DNA of 64,000 bases, taken from Lacrimispora xylanisolvens. GTDB taxonomy: Bacteria; Bacillota; Clostridia; Lachnospirales; Lachnospiraceae. The stretch's first letter is position 1. Each line of letters starts with the position of its first letter. Position numbers and translations under genes: made by a program. Positions 9,284-17,753 of the stretch are shown piece after piece. The notes under the pieces are model-generated. The model did not search any database and was not told the origin of the DNA. It saw nothing but the letters and a program-made list of their open reading frames with translations. The stretch covers positions 650,639 through 714,638 of the forward strand of contig NZ_PTJA01000001.1 of the NCBI RefSeq assembly GCF_002934545.1. Direction: 5' to 3'.

Positions 9284-10015
9284 ATGCAGGTTGTAATTAT
9301 TGATGATGAAAAAAATTCAATTGAATATCTTACGGAATTGCTGAAGAAAAAAGAGGAATTTACTCTTGCTGGGGCATTTTCTGATTCCAGAGAGGGACTG
9401 GCATATTTATTAAAGAACCCTTGTGACCTGCTGTTTTTGGACATAGACATGCCTGGAATTAATGGCATGTACATTGCAGAACAAATCAGCAGTCTTCACC
9501 CAAAGACTAAAATCTGTTTTGTAACGGCATATAATGGTTATGCAGCAAAGGCATTTGAACTGAATGCAGTGGACTATCTGCTAAAACCCTATACCAAAGA
9601 ACGACTTTTTAAATGCCTGAATAAATTAGAGACTACCACTACCGGACAAAACGTGTATCAGGAGATCAGCGGGCAGTATGATTATAATTTAGATATGATC
9701 TGCGGGTTTAACGAGGAAGACATTGTTCTGATACCGGCGGCTGATATATTTTATATAGAAGCGTTACAGGGGGTTTGTATGATACATACCAGGGATCACG
9801 TATTCCGTGGAAATAAAACTCTGAATTTTTATGAGGAAAAGCTGAAGAAGAATTCATTTTTCCGCACTCATAAATGCTATCTGGCTAATTTATCCAGAGC
9901 AGACCGGTTCCGGCCGCGGATTAACTATACCTATGATATGTATTTTAAAGACATTTCCGATGTGATACTGGTTAGTCGGAATAAGGTAAAAGAACTGAAA
10001 CAATATTTTAATTAA
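9284..10015 (+). CDS. LytTR-family response regulator
   Basis: This 243-residue protein has an N-terminal receiver domain with the acidic pair DDEK at the start, phosphoacceptor Asp53 in LLFLDIDMPG, and the conserved KPYT lysine near residue 100. The C-terminal half is a LytTR DNA-binding domain (ADIFYIEALQGVCMIHT, FFRTHKCYLANL). The gene follows the 7TM kinase by nine bases, so the two form a two-component pair. Its targets are not visible from the sequence. The hydrolase gene 17 bases downstream and the nearby wall-binding surface proteins are candidates. The family assignment is secure. Confidence 0.92.
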   Translation: MQVVIIDDEKNSIEYLTELLKKKEEFTLAGAFSDSREGLAYLLKNPCDLLFLDIDMPGINGMYIAEQISSLHPKTKICFVTAYNGYAAKAFELNAVDYLLKPYTKERLFKCLNKLETTTTGQNVYQEISGQYDYNLDMICGFNEEDIVLIPAADIFYIEALQGVCMIHTRDHVFRGNKTLNFYEEKLKKNSFFRTHKCYLANLSRADRFRPRINYTYDMYFKDISDVILVSRNKVKELKQYFN

Positions 10016-10032
10016 TTCAGGAGGAAAATACG

Positions 10033-10992
10033 ATGGGTGAAAAAGTCAGAGTAAGTGATCTAAAGGCAGGAGATATCCTTTTACTGGAGCCGAATAACGA
10101 AAAGATATCTAAAATAATTGCCTGGGTTACCAGATCAGAAGTGAGCCATACCGCTTTAAGCTGCGGGCCGGACAAGCCTGTAGGAACCGTGATTGAAGAA
10201 ACGCCCCCCAATGCGCTGGAGGATACCATCCTTACCAGAACAGCAAGAACCGCCTATGTGATGCGGTTAAATCCAGGGAATAACAATTGCCAGCCAGTCA
10301 TGGACATTGCAGCCCGCTATGTCAGTGAGAAGCTGCCCTATGCACATGCCCAGCTTCCGTTTATCGGGCTTTATTGCATCACTAACAACATGTTGGGTGA
10401 TACAGGGCTTCAAGGCCTTGTAACAAGGATTGTGAAGCTTTCCATGGGTATCTTAATGGAACTGGAAGATGCCTTAATATACAAGGGCAGAGAAGCGATG
10501 ATGTGCTCCCAGTTTGCTTATCATTGTTATAAGGAAGCGGGAGATGAGTATGAGATTCAATTAAAGGGTAATCCAGGCTTTCCTCTCCTTGACCGGATTA
10601 TTGAAATCATACAAAAGGATCCTGCCAGCTACAACAACCGTATATTTCAGGCAGATGTGGAAAACAGTCCCGTATCCGATGAAAATGTGGATGAAGCAAT
10701 TGACCAGCTATATGAAGCACTCAGTAAAAAACAGTATGAGACAGAACTGTCTGCTTCTTATGAACTGTCGGATGACCTTATTATAGAAGTAACCCGTTTT
10801 TGCATACAATTTGTAAAGACTTTTTCCGGTGGAACAGACGGTGGTAACAATGATGCAGTACCATATTTGCAAAAGTTAAAAGATATGTATGAATATTTCA
10901 TCTCTCCGGGAGACTTATTAAAAAACACCTTAAATCTAACCTGCATCGGCACGGTTGATTACGACGGTTATCAGAGTTACGGTAGTTTCTGA
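10033..10992 (+). CDS. YiiX/YebB-like permuted papain-fold cysteine hydrolase
   Basis: The start at 10033 has an AGGAGG site. Residues 1 to about 190 match the permuted NlpC/P60 (YiiX-like) superfamily: AGDILLLEP near 12-20, catalytic His39 in EVSHTALSCG, and catalytic Cys158 in MMCSQFAYHCYKEAG. These enzymes hydrolyse amide or thioester bonds in wall or lipid substrates. The C-terminal 120 residues are helical and not recognised. There is no signal peptide, so the substrate would be cytoplasmic unless export is non-classical. Co-transcription with the two-component pair is likely. A terminator follows 14 bases after the stop. Confidence 0.75.
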   Translation: MGEKVRVSDLKAGDILLLEPNNEKISKIIAWVTRSEVSHTALSCGPDKPVGTVIEETPPNALEDTILTRTARTAYVMRLNPGNNNCQPVMDIAARYVSEKLPYAHAQLPFIGLYCITNNMLGDTGLQGLVTRIVKLSMGILMELEDALIYKGREAMMCSQFAYHCYKEAGDEYEIQLKGNPGFPLLDRIIEIIQKDPASYNNRIFQADVENSPVSDENVDEAIDQLYEALSKKQYETELSASYELSDDLIIEVTRFCIQFVKTFSGGTDGGNNDAVPYLQKLKDMYEYFISPGDLLKNTLNLTCIGTVDYDGYQSYGSF

Positions 10993-11005
10993 TAACATGT
11001 TATAA

Positions 11006-11046
11006 GCCGTTTAACCCCACTGATTTACCAGTTGTGGCGGTTTTTT
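11006..11046 (+). terminator. Rho-independent terminator after the YiiX-like gene
   Basis: GCCGTTTAACCCCACTG can fold with CAGTTGTGGCGG, and six T residues follow. It ends the kinase-regulator-hydrolase operon. Confidence 0.7.
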
Positions 11047-11095
11047 GCATCATAAGGATATCCCCCCTCCAATGAAAAAAATGCAGATATAATGT

Positions 11096-11132
11096 AGCCA
11101 GTTGATATTCACAAATCAGCTGGCTTCTTTTT
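11096..11132 (+). terminator. Second terminator-like hairpin before the HTH gene
   Basis: AGCCAGTTGAT pairs with ATCAGCTGGCT around an eight-base loop, followed by TCTTTTT. A TATAAT sits immediately before the 5' arm (11088-11093), but no good -35 is seen. It may block read-through or act as an attenuator in the leader of the HTH gene. Confidence 0.6.
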
Positions 11133-11181
11133 GTGCAAAAAAACACATAAAAGAGCCGTTTAAGGAAGGCGGGGGAATGAA

Positions 11182-11853
11182 ATGGATTATGAAAAAACCA
11201 GACAATGGCTGGATGATCATGGAGTAATACTGGAAGAAAGCTTTTACACTGCATTAAATAATCTGGCTAAAGACTATAAGAGGACAAATGATTTGAGGCT
11301 TCTCGAGGAGGTCTATCAGAAACTGGGAGTTAATAAACAGGCTGTTTCCTGGTGGAAAAATCACCCATGCAGCACCCAGACAAGGCAGTCCAAGATACAG
11401 TTGATCGCCTCTTGTGCAGAGTTATTTCATTTAACAGCAGAGGAAACCGAGCTACTGGCTAATAAAGCAGGTCTTTCTCTAAACGGTGATCATGATTTTT
11501 GCGGGTATTTCAGACAATTATTAAATGGCAGGAGAGGAAGGTGCAAGTCCATCTGTGACGCGGCCAATGTCAGTGAACGGATGCTGCAATACATTAAGAG
11601 CTATAAACAGCCGTCCAAGGAGACACTGCTGGCGATTGCCATTTCACTTGGTCTTGGAATTGACGAAATACAGCATCTGCTTAAAAAAGCGGGATATGCG
11701 TTGTCTGCATCTCTTCCCAATGATGCAGTTGTCTGCTGGTTCCTTTCCGGTGACAGAAAGGCGGATGGAACTGTTTCAGTGCTGTTTCATATTAATGAAG
11801 TGCTAGACGAGCTTAAGCTCCCTCTTCTCATGACGAGGCTTAAAAACTCGTGA
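11182..11853 (+). CDS. Putative XRE-type transcriptional regulator
   Basis: The 223-residue protein is basic and helical and seems to hold two helix-turn-helix units. The first is about 40-95 (LEEVYQKLGVNKQAVSWWK, then LTAEETELLANKAGLSL). The second is about 110-175 (RCKSICDAANVSERMLQYIK, then KETLLAIAISLGLGIDEIQHLLKKAGYALS). The C-terminal tail, with VVCWFLS and HINEVLDELKLPLL, resembles the end of many uncharacterised clostridial XRE-like proteins. GGGGGA sits five bases before the ATG. It is a single-gene unit between terminators. Its target is unknown; the neighbouring surface and coiled-coil genes are possible. Confidence 0.6.
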   Translation: MDYEKTRQWLDDHGVILEESFYTALNNLAKDYKRTNDLRLLEEVYQKLGVNKQAVSWWKNHPCSTQTRQSKIQLIASCAELFHLTAEETELLANKAGLSLNGDHDFCGYFRQLLNGRRGRCKSICDAANVSERMLQYIKSYKQPSKETLLAIAISLGLGIDEIQHLLKKAGYALSASLPNDAVVCWFLSGDRKADGTVSVLFHINEVLDELKLPLLMTRLKNS

Positions 11854-11887
11854 GTAAGATAGTACAGAAAATTAAATCTTTATTTTC

Positions 11888-11907
11888 AGCCGGACTCAGT
11901 GCCGGCT
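11888..11907 (+). terminator. Weak terminator hairpin after the HTH gene
   Basis: A six-base stem, AGCCGG with CCGGCT, has an eight-base loop and is followed only by TTATT. It is placed 35 bases after the HTH stop codon. Confidence 0.4.
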
Positions 11908-12251
11908 TATTGAAGTTGGCGGTCAATAAATAGATATATAGCATTATATATGTGAAAAATCTGACGAGATCAAAAGAGCGTGTGATAAATTAAAATAATT
12001 ATCATCAAAACCTTTATAATTAATATCAATTATGTCGACAATATAAGATTGAAGGCAATCGCATATCTAGTACCAGATTAATATCGATATGGCATATGTA
12101 GTGCTTGTTTTAAAATTATCATAGATTAAATGGTTAAATTGGCTAAAATAAAGTAAAAAATGTCGAATTATGCGATAAAATTCACTTTTCAAACACTTAG
12201 AAAGGACTTATATTGATTACAAGAAAAGCAGAAGAAGGAGGGGGTATCTTT
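11908..12251. other. AT-rich upstream region with Spo0A-box-like motifs
   Basis: About 340 bases before the small coiled-coil gene contain no gene. They include TGTCGAC at 12033-12039, the palindrome ATATCGATAT at 12081-12090, and a perfect 0A-box match TGTCGAA at 12161-12167. Related motifs recur upstream of the facing zinc-ribbon gene (TGTCGAT on the minus strand at 12917-12923, ATATCGAT at 12946-12953). Spo0A or another regulator may control both. This is inferred from motif matches only. Confidence 0.4.
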
Positions 12252-12401
12252 ATGACAGATGCTGAGAAACTGCGGATTGTAGAGATGGAGAATGAGAAGC
12301 TGATGGAAGAAAATTCGAGACTCCATAAAGTGATTGAAAGGTTGAATCAGACACTGAACAGATTGATCGGACGTTACATAAGTACTGACAAAATCGCCTG
12401 A
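12252..12401 (+). CDS. Small coiled-coil protein
   Basis: The start at 12252 is chosen because AAGGAGGGGG lies seven bases upstream; an upstream in-frame TTG at 12213 lacks this. The 49-residue product is nearly all one amphipathic helix with leucine-zipper spacing (EMENEKLMEENSRL, VIERLNQTLNRLIGRY). The C-terminal part resembles the end of the facing zinc-ribbon protein (ELEIENEKL, TIEWMHQTIWEMV), so the two may be related and may pair. Short proteins of this type are common in Lachnospiraceae but uncharacterised. Confidence 0.6.
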   Translation: MTDAEKLRIVEMENEKLMEENSRLHKVIERLNQTLNRLIGRYISTDKIA

Positions 12402-12454
12402 CAGGGGGATGGATAAGGAGTGCAGGGGGGCACTCCCGGAATGTCCCTGTCAGG
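12397..12454. terminator. Structured junction between convergent genes
   Basis: An outer stem CCTGACAGGG (12397-12406) pairs with CCCTGTCAGG (12445-12454). Inside it GGAGTGC (12417-12423) pairs with GCACTCC (12430-12436). The structure starts in the stop codon of the coiled-coil gene. It lacks T-runs, so it is more likely an mRNA 3'-end stabiliser or bidirectional barrier than a classical terminator. Confidence 0.45.
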
Positions 12455-12464
12455 GATCAATCCC

Positions 12465-12857
12465 CTAATGGGATTCATCCTGATCACTTATATTTAATCC
12501 TTTGTTTTTACGTACCATTTCCCAAATTGTCTGGTGCATCCATTCAATGGTTTTATTCAGTTTTTCATTTTCAATCTCCAGTTCGGTGATGCGGTCTCCC
12601 ATTCGGGCAATGATTTCCCGGTTATTATTTACTTTGTGGGGCACAAGAATGCGCTTTACATAGGGAGACGATGAAGCAATGATTTGAGAGGAAAGCAATT
12701 CGTCCCTTTCTTCACAGGACAAATCCATGAAAGCCTGATAGCTGATGGACAACGCAAGCATGTCCACCTTGCACTTTGGGCATACCGCATTCCTCTCCAG
12801 CTGATAATAACCATAATACCCGCATTTGGAACAATAGTACACGGACAGTTCTCTCAT
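12465..12857 (-). CDS. Zinc-ribbon and coiled-coil protein
   Basis: The ATG at 12857 follows an AAGGAGG site by six bases; upstream in-frame codons lie in non-coding sequence. The 130-residue product has an N-terminal four-cysteine zinc ribbon (CSKCGYYGYYQ, then CPKC), a middle region without recognised motifs, and a C-terminal coiled coil of about 45 residues (ITELEIENEKLNKTIEWM). The coiled coil matches the style of the 49-residue protein encoded convergently, 63 bases away. A role in transcription or as a binding adaptor is conceivable but not shown. Confidence 0.65.
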   Translation of the reverse strand: MRELSVYYCSKCGYYGYYQLERNAVCPKCKVDMLALSISYQAFMDLSCEERDELLSSQIIASSSPYVKRILVPHKVNNNREIIARMGDRITELEIENEKLNKTIEWMHQTIWEMVRKNKGLNISDQDESH

Positions 12858-13014
12858 TGGTCTCCTCCTTTTTTTATAGATTGATAAACAATCTACTCCT
12901 ATATGTATAACGTTAAATCGACAAAAATATAACGCAAAAACAGAAATATCGATAAAAAAATTACTATTTAGGCATTTTGTATAGTTACAACTCTTATAAT
13001 TGTTAAAAACAAAT

Positions 13015-13047
13015 AAAAGCCCGCAGCTGTTACACTGCGGGCTTTTT
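13015..13047 (-). terminator. Terminator of the wall-binding-repeat gene
   Basis: AAAAGCCCGCAG and CTGCGGGCTTTTT form a perfect 12-base stem with an eight-base loop. It has A/T tails on both sides, so it can act in either direction. It lies 40 bases after the end of the minus-strand gene at 13087. Confidence 0.85.
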
Positions 13048-13086
13048 GGCAATTGAACGGATGTTTCATTTATAAAGGTGTTCTAT

Positions 13087-14433
13087 TTACTGAATAATAC
13101 CATTTACATCAACAACATAAACTTTTTCATTGGTGTCTTTGAAATCTCTGTAGCCTGCGCCAAGCTCTGGTTTTGCTGTGGACTTAGATGTGGAGGAAGC
13201 TTTCTGAAGAACACCATTGGTATTCACCAGATAGTTTTTACCGTTAAGAGTGAATGCTTCAACTCTTAAATCCGCATCTGCCTGTTTTCTTAAACCATAC
13301 TCGTAAAGAGTATCGTCAAGAATACCGTGGAAGCCCTGACCCTTCTTGCTTCCGGAAGTTACAAAGTACCAAATCTGGTTATCGCCTGAATCTTCATTCG
13401 TAATGGACTGTTTTCCAGTGTTGATCACGCCGTTGTCTGCGAAATAGAAGTTTGCAGTATTTCCGTCTTCCAGGTTCACAACCTTAAGACCGGTCTGCAT
13501 TTCACCTTTTGTATTAAATCCATATTTCTGGGAGTTTACAGTGAATAATTCAATACCCTTTTTCGCAAAGTAAGGAGCACCGTTTTTAAAGAAGAACCAG
13601 TGCTGTTCGCCTTCTGCGCTGATGCCCTCGATGCCTTCGATTTCTCTCCAGCCATCGACTCTTGCACCGCTCTCATCATAGTACTGATAGCCTGCTGCGG
13701 AAGTCTTGTTGTCAGTATTTTCGGCCGCTTCTGAAGGAGTTGCTGTTACAGGAAGTTTGTACCAGCCGGTCTGCATTTCGCCATTTACAAAGGTGAAGTA
13801 GGAACCGTTAATTTTTTTATCTACCTGATCTTTAACCATAACGCCGTCTTTGTCAAAATAGTACCATGCATTTGTATGGTCGGAATCTTCTTTCGTACTC
13901 TCAAGCTCAAACCAGCCTGTTTTCTGTGCGCCGTCATTTTCGTTACCCAGGTAATAAGTAGATCCAGCGATTTCTACCTTGCCAGTAAGCATCTGACCCT
14001 GTTCGTCAAAATAATACCAGTTGTCGTTGATCTTCTGCCATTTGGAAACGACTTCTTTTCCGTCTTTTCCGTAATAATGCCAGTAATTTTCCGGTGAATC
14101 AGGGGAGTCCCAGTAGCTGTCATTGGTAACAGAAACCCAGTAATTGGATACTCTCTTTCCGCTCTCGTCTACATAGTACTCATCAACTTTCTGACCGACA
14201 GCGATTTCGCCATCCTCATTTAAGTAATACCAGTCTTCTCCGTACTTCTTCCAGGAATCAGTGGCGTAGTAATCACCCTCCTCATAGAATTTCCATGTAC
14301 CGTTTTCTTCTACCCAGCCAGTTGCCTTGGCATAGACAGTAGAGGCTGTGTTTAAGATGCCCAGTTGTGGGGCAGCTGCAGTTAAAATACCGGCAGCGGA
14401 TAATACAGCCATCAATTTAATTTGCTTTTTCAT
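13087..14433 (-). CDS. Secreted protein made of cell-wall-binding (choline-binding-type) repeats
   Basis: The ATG at 14433 has an AAGGAGAG site; a longer frame to 14493 does not. The 448-residue product starts with a signal peptide (MKKQIKLMAVLSAAGILTAA, cleavage near VYA). The rest is almost wholly aromatic/glycine repeats of about 20-40 residues such as NWYYFDEQGQMLTG, AWYYFDKDGVMVKD and HWFFFKNG, the pattern of choline-binding or glucan-binding repeats. No enzymatic domain is visible, so it is probably a structural or ligand-binding surface protein held on teichoic or polysaccharide chains. It shares this anchor type with the 1472-residue protein at 2747. Confidence 0.85.
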   Translation of the reverse strand: MKKQIKLMAVLSAAGILTAAAPQLGILNTASTVYAKATGWVEENGTWKFYEEGDYYATDSWKKYGEDWYYLNEDGEIAVGQKVDEYYVDESGKRVSNYWVSVTNDSYWDSPDSPENYWHYYGKDGKEVVSKWQKINDNWYYFDEQGQMLTGKVEIAGSTYYLGNENDGAQKTGWFELESTKEDSDHTNAWYYFDKDGVMVKDQVDKKINGSYFTFVNGEMQTGWYKLPVTATPSEAAENTDNKTSAAGYQYYDESGARVDGWREIEGIEGISAEGEQHWFFFKNGAPYFAKKGIELFTVNSQKYGFNTKGEMQTGLKVVNLEDGNTANFYFADNGVINTGKQSITNEDSGDNQIWYFVTSGSKKGQGFHGILDDTLYEYGLRKQADADLRVEAFTLNGKNYLVNTNGVLQKASSTSKSTAKPELGAGYRDFKDTNEKVYVVDVNGIIQ

Positions 14434-14777
14434 AAATATGTTCTCTCCTTTTTTGCAGTAAGTTTTATCGTGGCCGAAAATCCATAGTTGCATTACTCTG
14501 CGATTATAACGTAAATGAAAGGAACAAAGAAAGTGTGGTTTGATGGCAGATATGGAAGGAGCTAACAGAACAGGAGAAAAGTTGCTGACAGGCAGGGGTT
14601 ACCCGGAATGCATCAAAACGCTGTAACCAAGAGCGTATCGGCAGTTGCCTGTAAAATAAGGCTGAGCGGGGAAACAAAGGTTACATAACTGGTAAAGTTG
14701 CCAAAGAAAGCATGTTTTTTGGAAAAATGGAAGCTTTTAGAAAGTAAGAAAACTTTAATAGGAAAATAAAGTACGGT
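14434..14777. other. Intergenic region between divergent units
   Basis: This stretch separates the minus-strand wall-binding gene from the polysaccharide locus. A TATAAT on the minus strand at 14503-14508 is a plausible -10 for the wall-binding gene. An inverted pair, GGTTAC at about 14598 and GTAACC near 14624, could form a hairpin. I found no riboswitch match despite the ThDP enzyme downstream. Confidence 0.4.
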
Positions 14778-14787
14778 GTGGTATAAT
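14778..14787 (+). promoter_or_regulatory. Extended -10 promoter for the polysaccharide locus
   Basis: TGGTATAAT is an extended -10 (TGnTATAAT) about 45 bases before the start codon. No clear -35 is present, which is usual for extended -10 promoters. The same TGGTATAAT is seen before scfA at 33842-33850. Confidence 0.55.
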
Positions 14788-14830
14788 CACAGACAGATAA
14801 TTACCATTCCTTAATAAAGGAGAAAATAAC

Positions 14831-16765
14831 ATGAGAATGAAAATATCCAATTATATAGCCCAGAGGCTGGTGGAGCTTGGGATCTCCCAGGTGTTTACGG
14901 TAACAGGAGGAGGTGCCATGCATTTAAACGATGCATTGGGACATCAGGAAGGGCTTACCTGTCTCTATAACCATCATGAGCAGGCATGCGCCATTGCTGC
15001 CGAATCCTATGCCAGAATCAGGGGGCAGATTGCCGCTGTCTGTGTGACCACAGGCCCGGGGGGTACCAATGCCATAACCGGAGTTTTAGGCGGCTGGCTG
15101 GATTCCATTCCCATGCTGATTCTGTCAGGACAGGTTCGCTACGATACCACAGCCAGATGGTCCGGCGTGGGAATCCGTGCCATGGGAGATCAGGAATTTG
15201 ACATTACAAAGGCAGTTGACTGCATGACCAAATACAGCGAGATGGTGATTGATCCCATGCGAATCCGCTACTGTCTGGAAAAGGCAGTTTATCTTGCCTA
15301 TTCCGGCCGTCCGGGACCTGCCTGGTTAGACATCCCTCTGAATGTGCAGGGCGCTTACGTAGAAACCGACGATCTCATTGGCTTTGATGCAAAAAATTAT
15401 GAGAATGGTGGAGACGGCTGGGTTTCTGCCAGTGATGCCAGGATAACTGAGGACGAGAGCGGTCTTGGAGAAAAACGTCAGATACTGCCCCCTAAGCCCG
15501 ATAAGAATGCAGTTCGTGAGGTCCTTTTAAAGATAAAATCAGCCTCCCGCCCCGTGATTAATGCAGGGAATGGTATTCGCATCGGACAGGCCCATGACGC
15601 ATTTATGCGTGTCGCAGAAAAGCTGGGAGTTCCTGTTGTAACCGGCTGGAACAGCCTGGACTGCATCTACGATGCCCACCCTCTTTATACCGGAAGAGGT
15701 GGTGGAATGGGAGACCGTCCCGGTAATTTTGCCATTCAAAACAGTGATCTGGTGCTTTCCCTGGCCAGCCGTTTAAGCATTCGTCAGGTTGGATATAATT
15801 TTGCAACCTGGGCCAGAGAAGCTTATGTGATTGTAAACGATATTGATCCCGAGGAATTAAAGAAACCATCGGTACATTCCGATATGCGGATTCATGCAGA
15901 TGTGAAAGATCTGCTGGAAGTGATGGAAGATCTTCTGGATCACGAATTTATGGCAACCAGGGAAGATCCTCTCTTTCAAGGCGGAACAGGGATTGATTCC
16001 CTTACCTGGAATGAGACATGCCGTATGTGGAAAGAGACCTATCCGGTGGTACTTCCAAGGCATTACAGCCAGGATGACCACAAGGAAGTAAACATTTATG
16101 CTTTTATAAAGGAACTGAGCTCCCGCCTTCCTGAGAACAGGATCACTGTGGTTGGCAATGGATCAGCCTGTGTGGTAGGCGGTCATGCTTATGTGATAAA
16201 GCCCGGCCAGCGCTTTATTTCCAATTCTGCCGTAGCCTCCATGGGATATGATCTGCCTGCAGCCATCGGTATTTCCAAGGCCGATCAGGGAGAAGACATT
16301 ATTCTGGTAACAGGAGACGGAAGTATCCAGATGAATCTGCAGGAACTGCAGACCATTATACATCATCGCCTCCCCATTAAGATATTTGTAATCAATAACG
16401 GGGGTTATCATTCCATTCGCCAGACCCAGAAGAACTATTTTGGAGAACCGCTTGTGGGAATCGGAGATGACAGCAGAGATTTAAGCTTCCCCGATATGGA
16501 GAAACTTTCTGCTGCATACGGATATCCCTACGTCAGTGCCCGCCACAACAGTGAGATTGACCAGGCGCTTGTTCACACCCTGTCTTTAGACGGACCGGTG
16601 ATTTGCGAAGTATTTGTCAGCAGAGATCAGAATTTTGAACCCAAATCTGCGGCAAAGCGGCTTCCTGATGGAACCATGGTTTCTCCTCCCTTAGAGGATT
16701 TGTCTCCGTTCCTTTCCGAGGAAGAGATGGACCGGAATATGATTATTCCCCGGATCAGGGACTAG
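14831..16765 (+). CDS. ThDP-dependent enzyme, acetolactate-synthase-like
   Basis: The 644-residue protein has the three-part layout of ThDP enzymes. The N-terminal Pyr domain has catalytic Glu50 in NHHEQACAIAAE. A middle domain spans about 205-370. The C-terminal PP domain has GDGS at about 495-498 and the distal Asn-containing VINNGGYHS. It is longer than catabolic acetolactate synthases (about 560) because of an insertion near 185-215. Relatives in sugar clusters, such as YerE, transfer a two-carbon acetyl unit from pyruvate to a keto-sugar, giving branched sugars. The next three genes encode an epimerase, a methyltransferase and a dehydrogenase, so a role in an unusual surface sugar is likely. 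AAGGAG lies eight bases before the ATG. Confidence 0.75.
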   Translation: MRMKISNYIAQRLVELGISQVFTVTGGGAMHLNDALGHQEGLTCLYNHHEQACAIAAESYARIRGQIAAVCVTTGPGGTNAITGVLGGWLDSIPMLILSGQVRYDTTARWSGVGIRAMGDQEFDITKAVDCMTKYSEMVIDPMRIRYCLEKAVYLAYSGRPGPAWLDIPLNVQGAYVETDDLIGFDAKNYENGGDGWVSASDARITEDESGLGEKRQILPPKPDKNAVREVLLKIKSASRPVINAGNGIRIGQAHDAFMRVAEKLGVPVVTGWNSLDCIYDAHPLYTGRGGGMGDRPGNFAIQNSDLVLSLASRLSIRQVGYNFATWAREAYVIVNDIDPEELKKPSVHSDMRIHADVKDLLEVMEDLLDHEFMATREDPLFQGGTGIDSLTWNETCRMWKETYPVVLPRHYSQDDHKEVNIYAFIKELSSRLPENRITVVGNGSACVVGGHAYVIKPGQRFISNSAVASMGYDLPAAIGISKADQGEDIILVTGDGSIQMNLQELQTIIHHRLPIKIFVINNGGYHSIRQTQKNYFGEPLVGIGDDSRDLSFPDMEKLSAAYGYPYVSARHNSEIDQALVHTLSLDGPVICEVFVSRDQNFEPKSAAKRLPDGTMVSPPLEDLSPFLSEEEMDRNMIIPRIRD

Positions 16766-16789
16766 ATTTTTATACAGGGAGGAAATAAG

Positions 16790-17722
16790 GTGAACGTTGT
16801 TGTAACAGGAGCGACCAGCTTCCTGGGAAGAGCTGTGGCGAACCGCCTTTTAAAGCAGGGCAGCAGAGTATATGCGGTGGTTCGCCCCGGTTCGGGGAAT
16901 TTAAGATATCTTCCGTCAAATCAGGACGGTCTGGTAATAATAGAACGGGAACTAGGTGAGCTTGATACACTGGATCAGGTAATTGATGAACCTTGTCAGG
17001 CCTTTTACCATTTTGGCTGGGATGGATCCGGAAGTGAAAACCGGATGAAACGGGAAGTCCAGCAGAAGAATGTGGTGGACGCTTTAAAAGCATTAGAGGG
17101 AGCCAGACGTTTAGGCTGCAGCCGTTTTCTCTTTAGCGGTTCTCAGGCGGAATACGGAATTCACAAAGGATCCCTTTCTGAGGAAACCGAATGCAGCCCG
17201 GTTTCTGAATACGGAAAGGCAAAGCTGGACTTTTTAAAACAGGCAACAAAAAAGACGAACCAGTGGCAGCAGGAAGGGATATCTTCCATGGAGTATATCC
17301 ATGCGCGGATTTTCAGCGTGTACGGACCGGGAGATCATCCCTGGTCTCTGGTGGAAAGCTGTTTAAGGGCATTCGGAAAAGGAGAATACATTTCTCTTGG
17401 GGAATGCACCCAAATGTGGAATTTTTTATATCTGGAGGATTGTGTCCGGGCGCTGATACTTTTAATGGAACAGGAAAAAGAATCGGTTTCCGGAATTTAT
17501 AATGTAGCAGCGCCGGAACGGGAAACAAAGCCCTTGCGGGAATACATACGGCAGATGTATGAAACCATGGGATTCCATGGCAGCTACAGCTATGGAAGAA
17601 GACGTCCCAATGCAGAGGGGCTTGCAAATCTGATTCCGGACATTAGTAAGCTGGAGAAAAATACGGGATTTTCCCCTCTTGTAAGCTTTTCTGAGGGAGT
17701 AAAGAAGACCTGCGGCTATTAA
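16790..17722 (+). CDS. NAD-dependent epimerase/dehydratase (extended SDR)
   Basis: A GTG start at 16790 follows GGAGGA. The 310-residue product has the extended-SDR layout: cofactor motif GATSFLG near residues 7-13, the catalytic Ser in FSGSQAEYG near 122, and the YxxxK pair in EYGKAK near 143-148. It would reduce, epimerise or dehydrate a nucleotide-activated sugar. The short C-terminal substrate domain (GRRRPNAEGLAN) does not reveal which one. It is 24 bases downstream of the ThDP enzyme and 31 bases before the methyltransferase, within one operon. Confidence 0.82.
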   Translation: MNVVVTGATSFLGRAVANRLLKQGSRVYAVVRPGSGNLRYLPSNQDGLVIIERELGELDTLDQVIDEPCQAFYHFGWDGSGSENRMKREVQQKNVVDALKALEGARRLGCSRFLFSGSQAEYGIHKGSLSEETECSPVSEYGKAKLDFLKQATKKTNQWQQEGISSMEYIHARIFSVYGPGDHPWSLVESCLRAFGKGEYISLGECTQMWNFLYLEDCVRALILLMEQEKESVSGIYNVAAPERETKPLREYIRQMYETMGFHGSYSYGRRRPNAEGLANLIPDISKLEKNTGFSPLVSFSEGVKKTCGY

Positions 17723-17753
17723 AAAGGGATTGACACGGAGGAGATTTTGTGGT

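Noticed and set aside
14434..14830. Possible ThDP or c-di-GMP riboswitch before the ThDP enzyme
   Set aside because: GGGGTTACC-like bases are present, but none of the other conserved segments of either riboswitch could be found.
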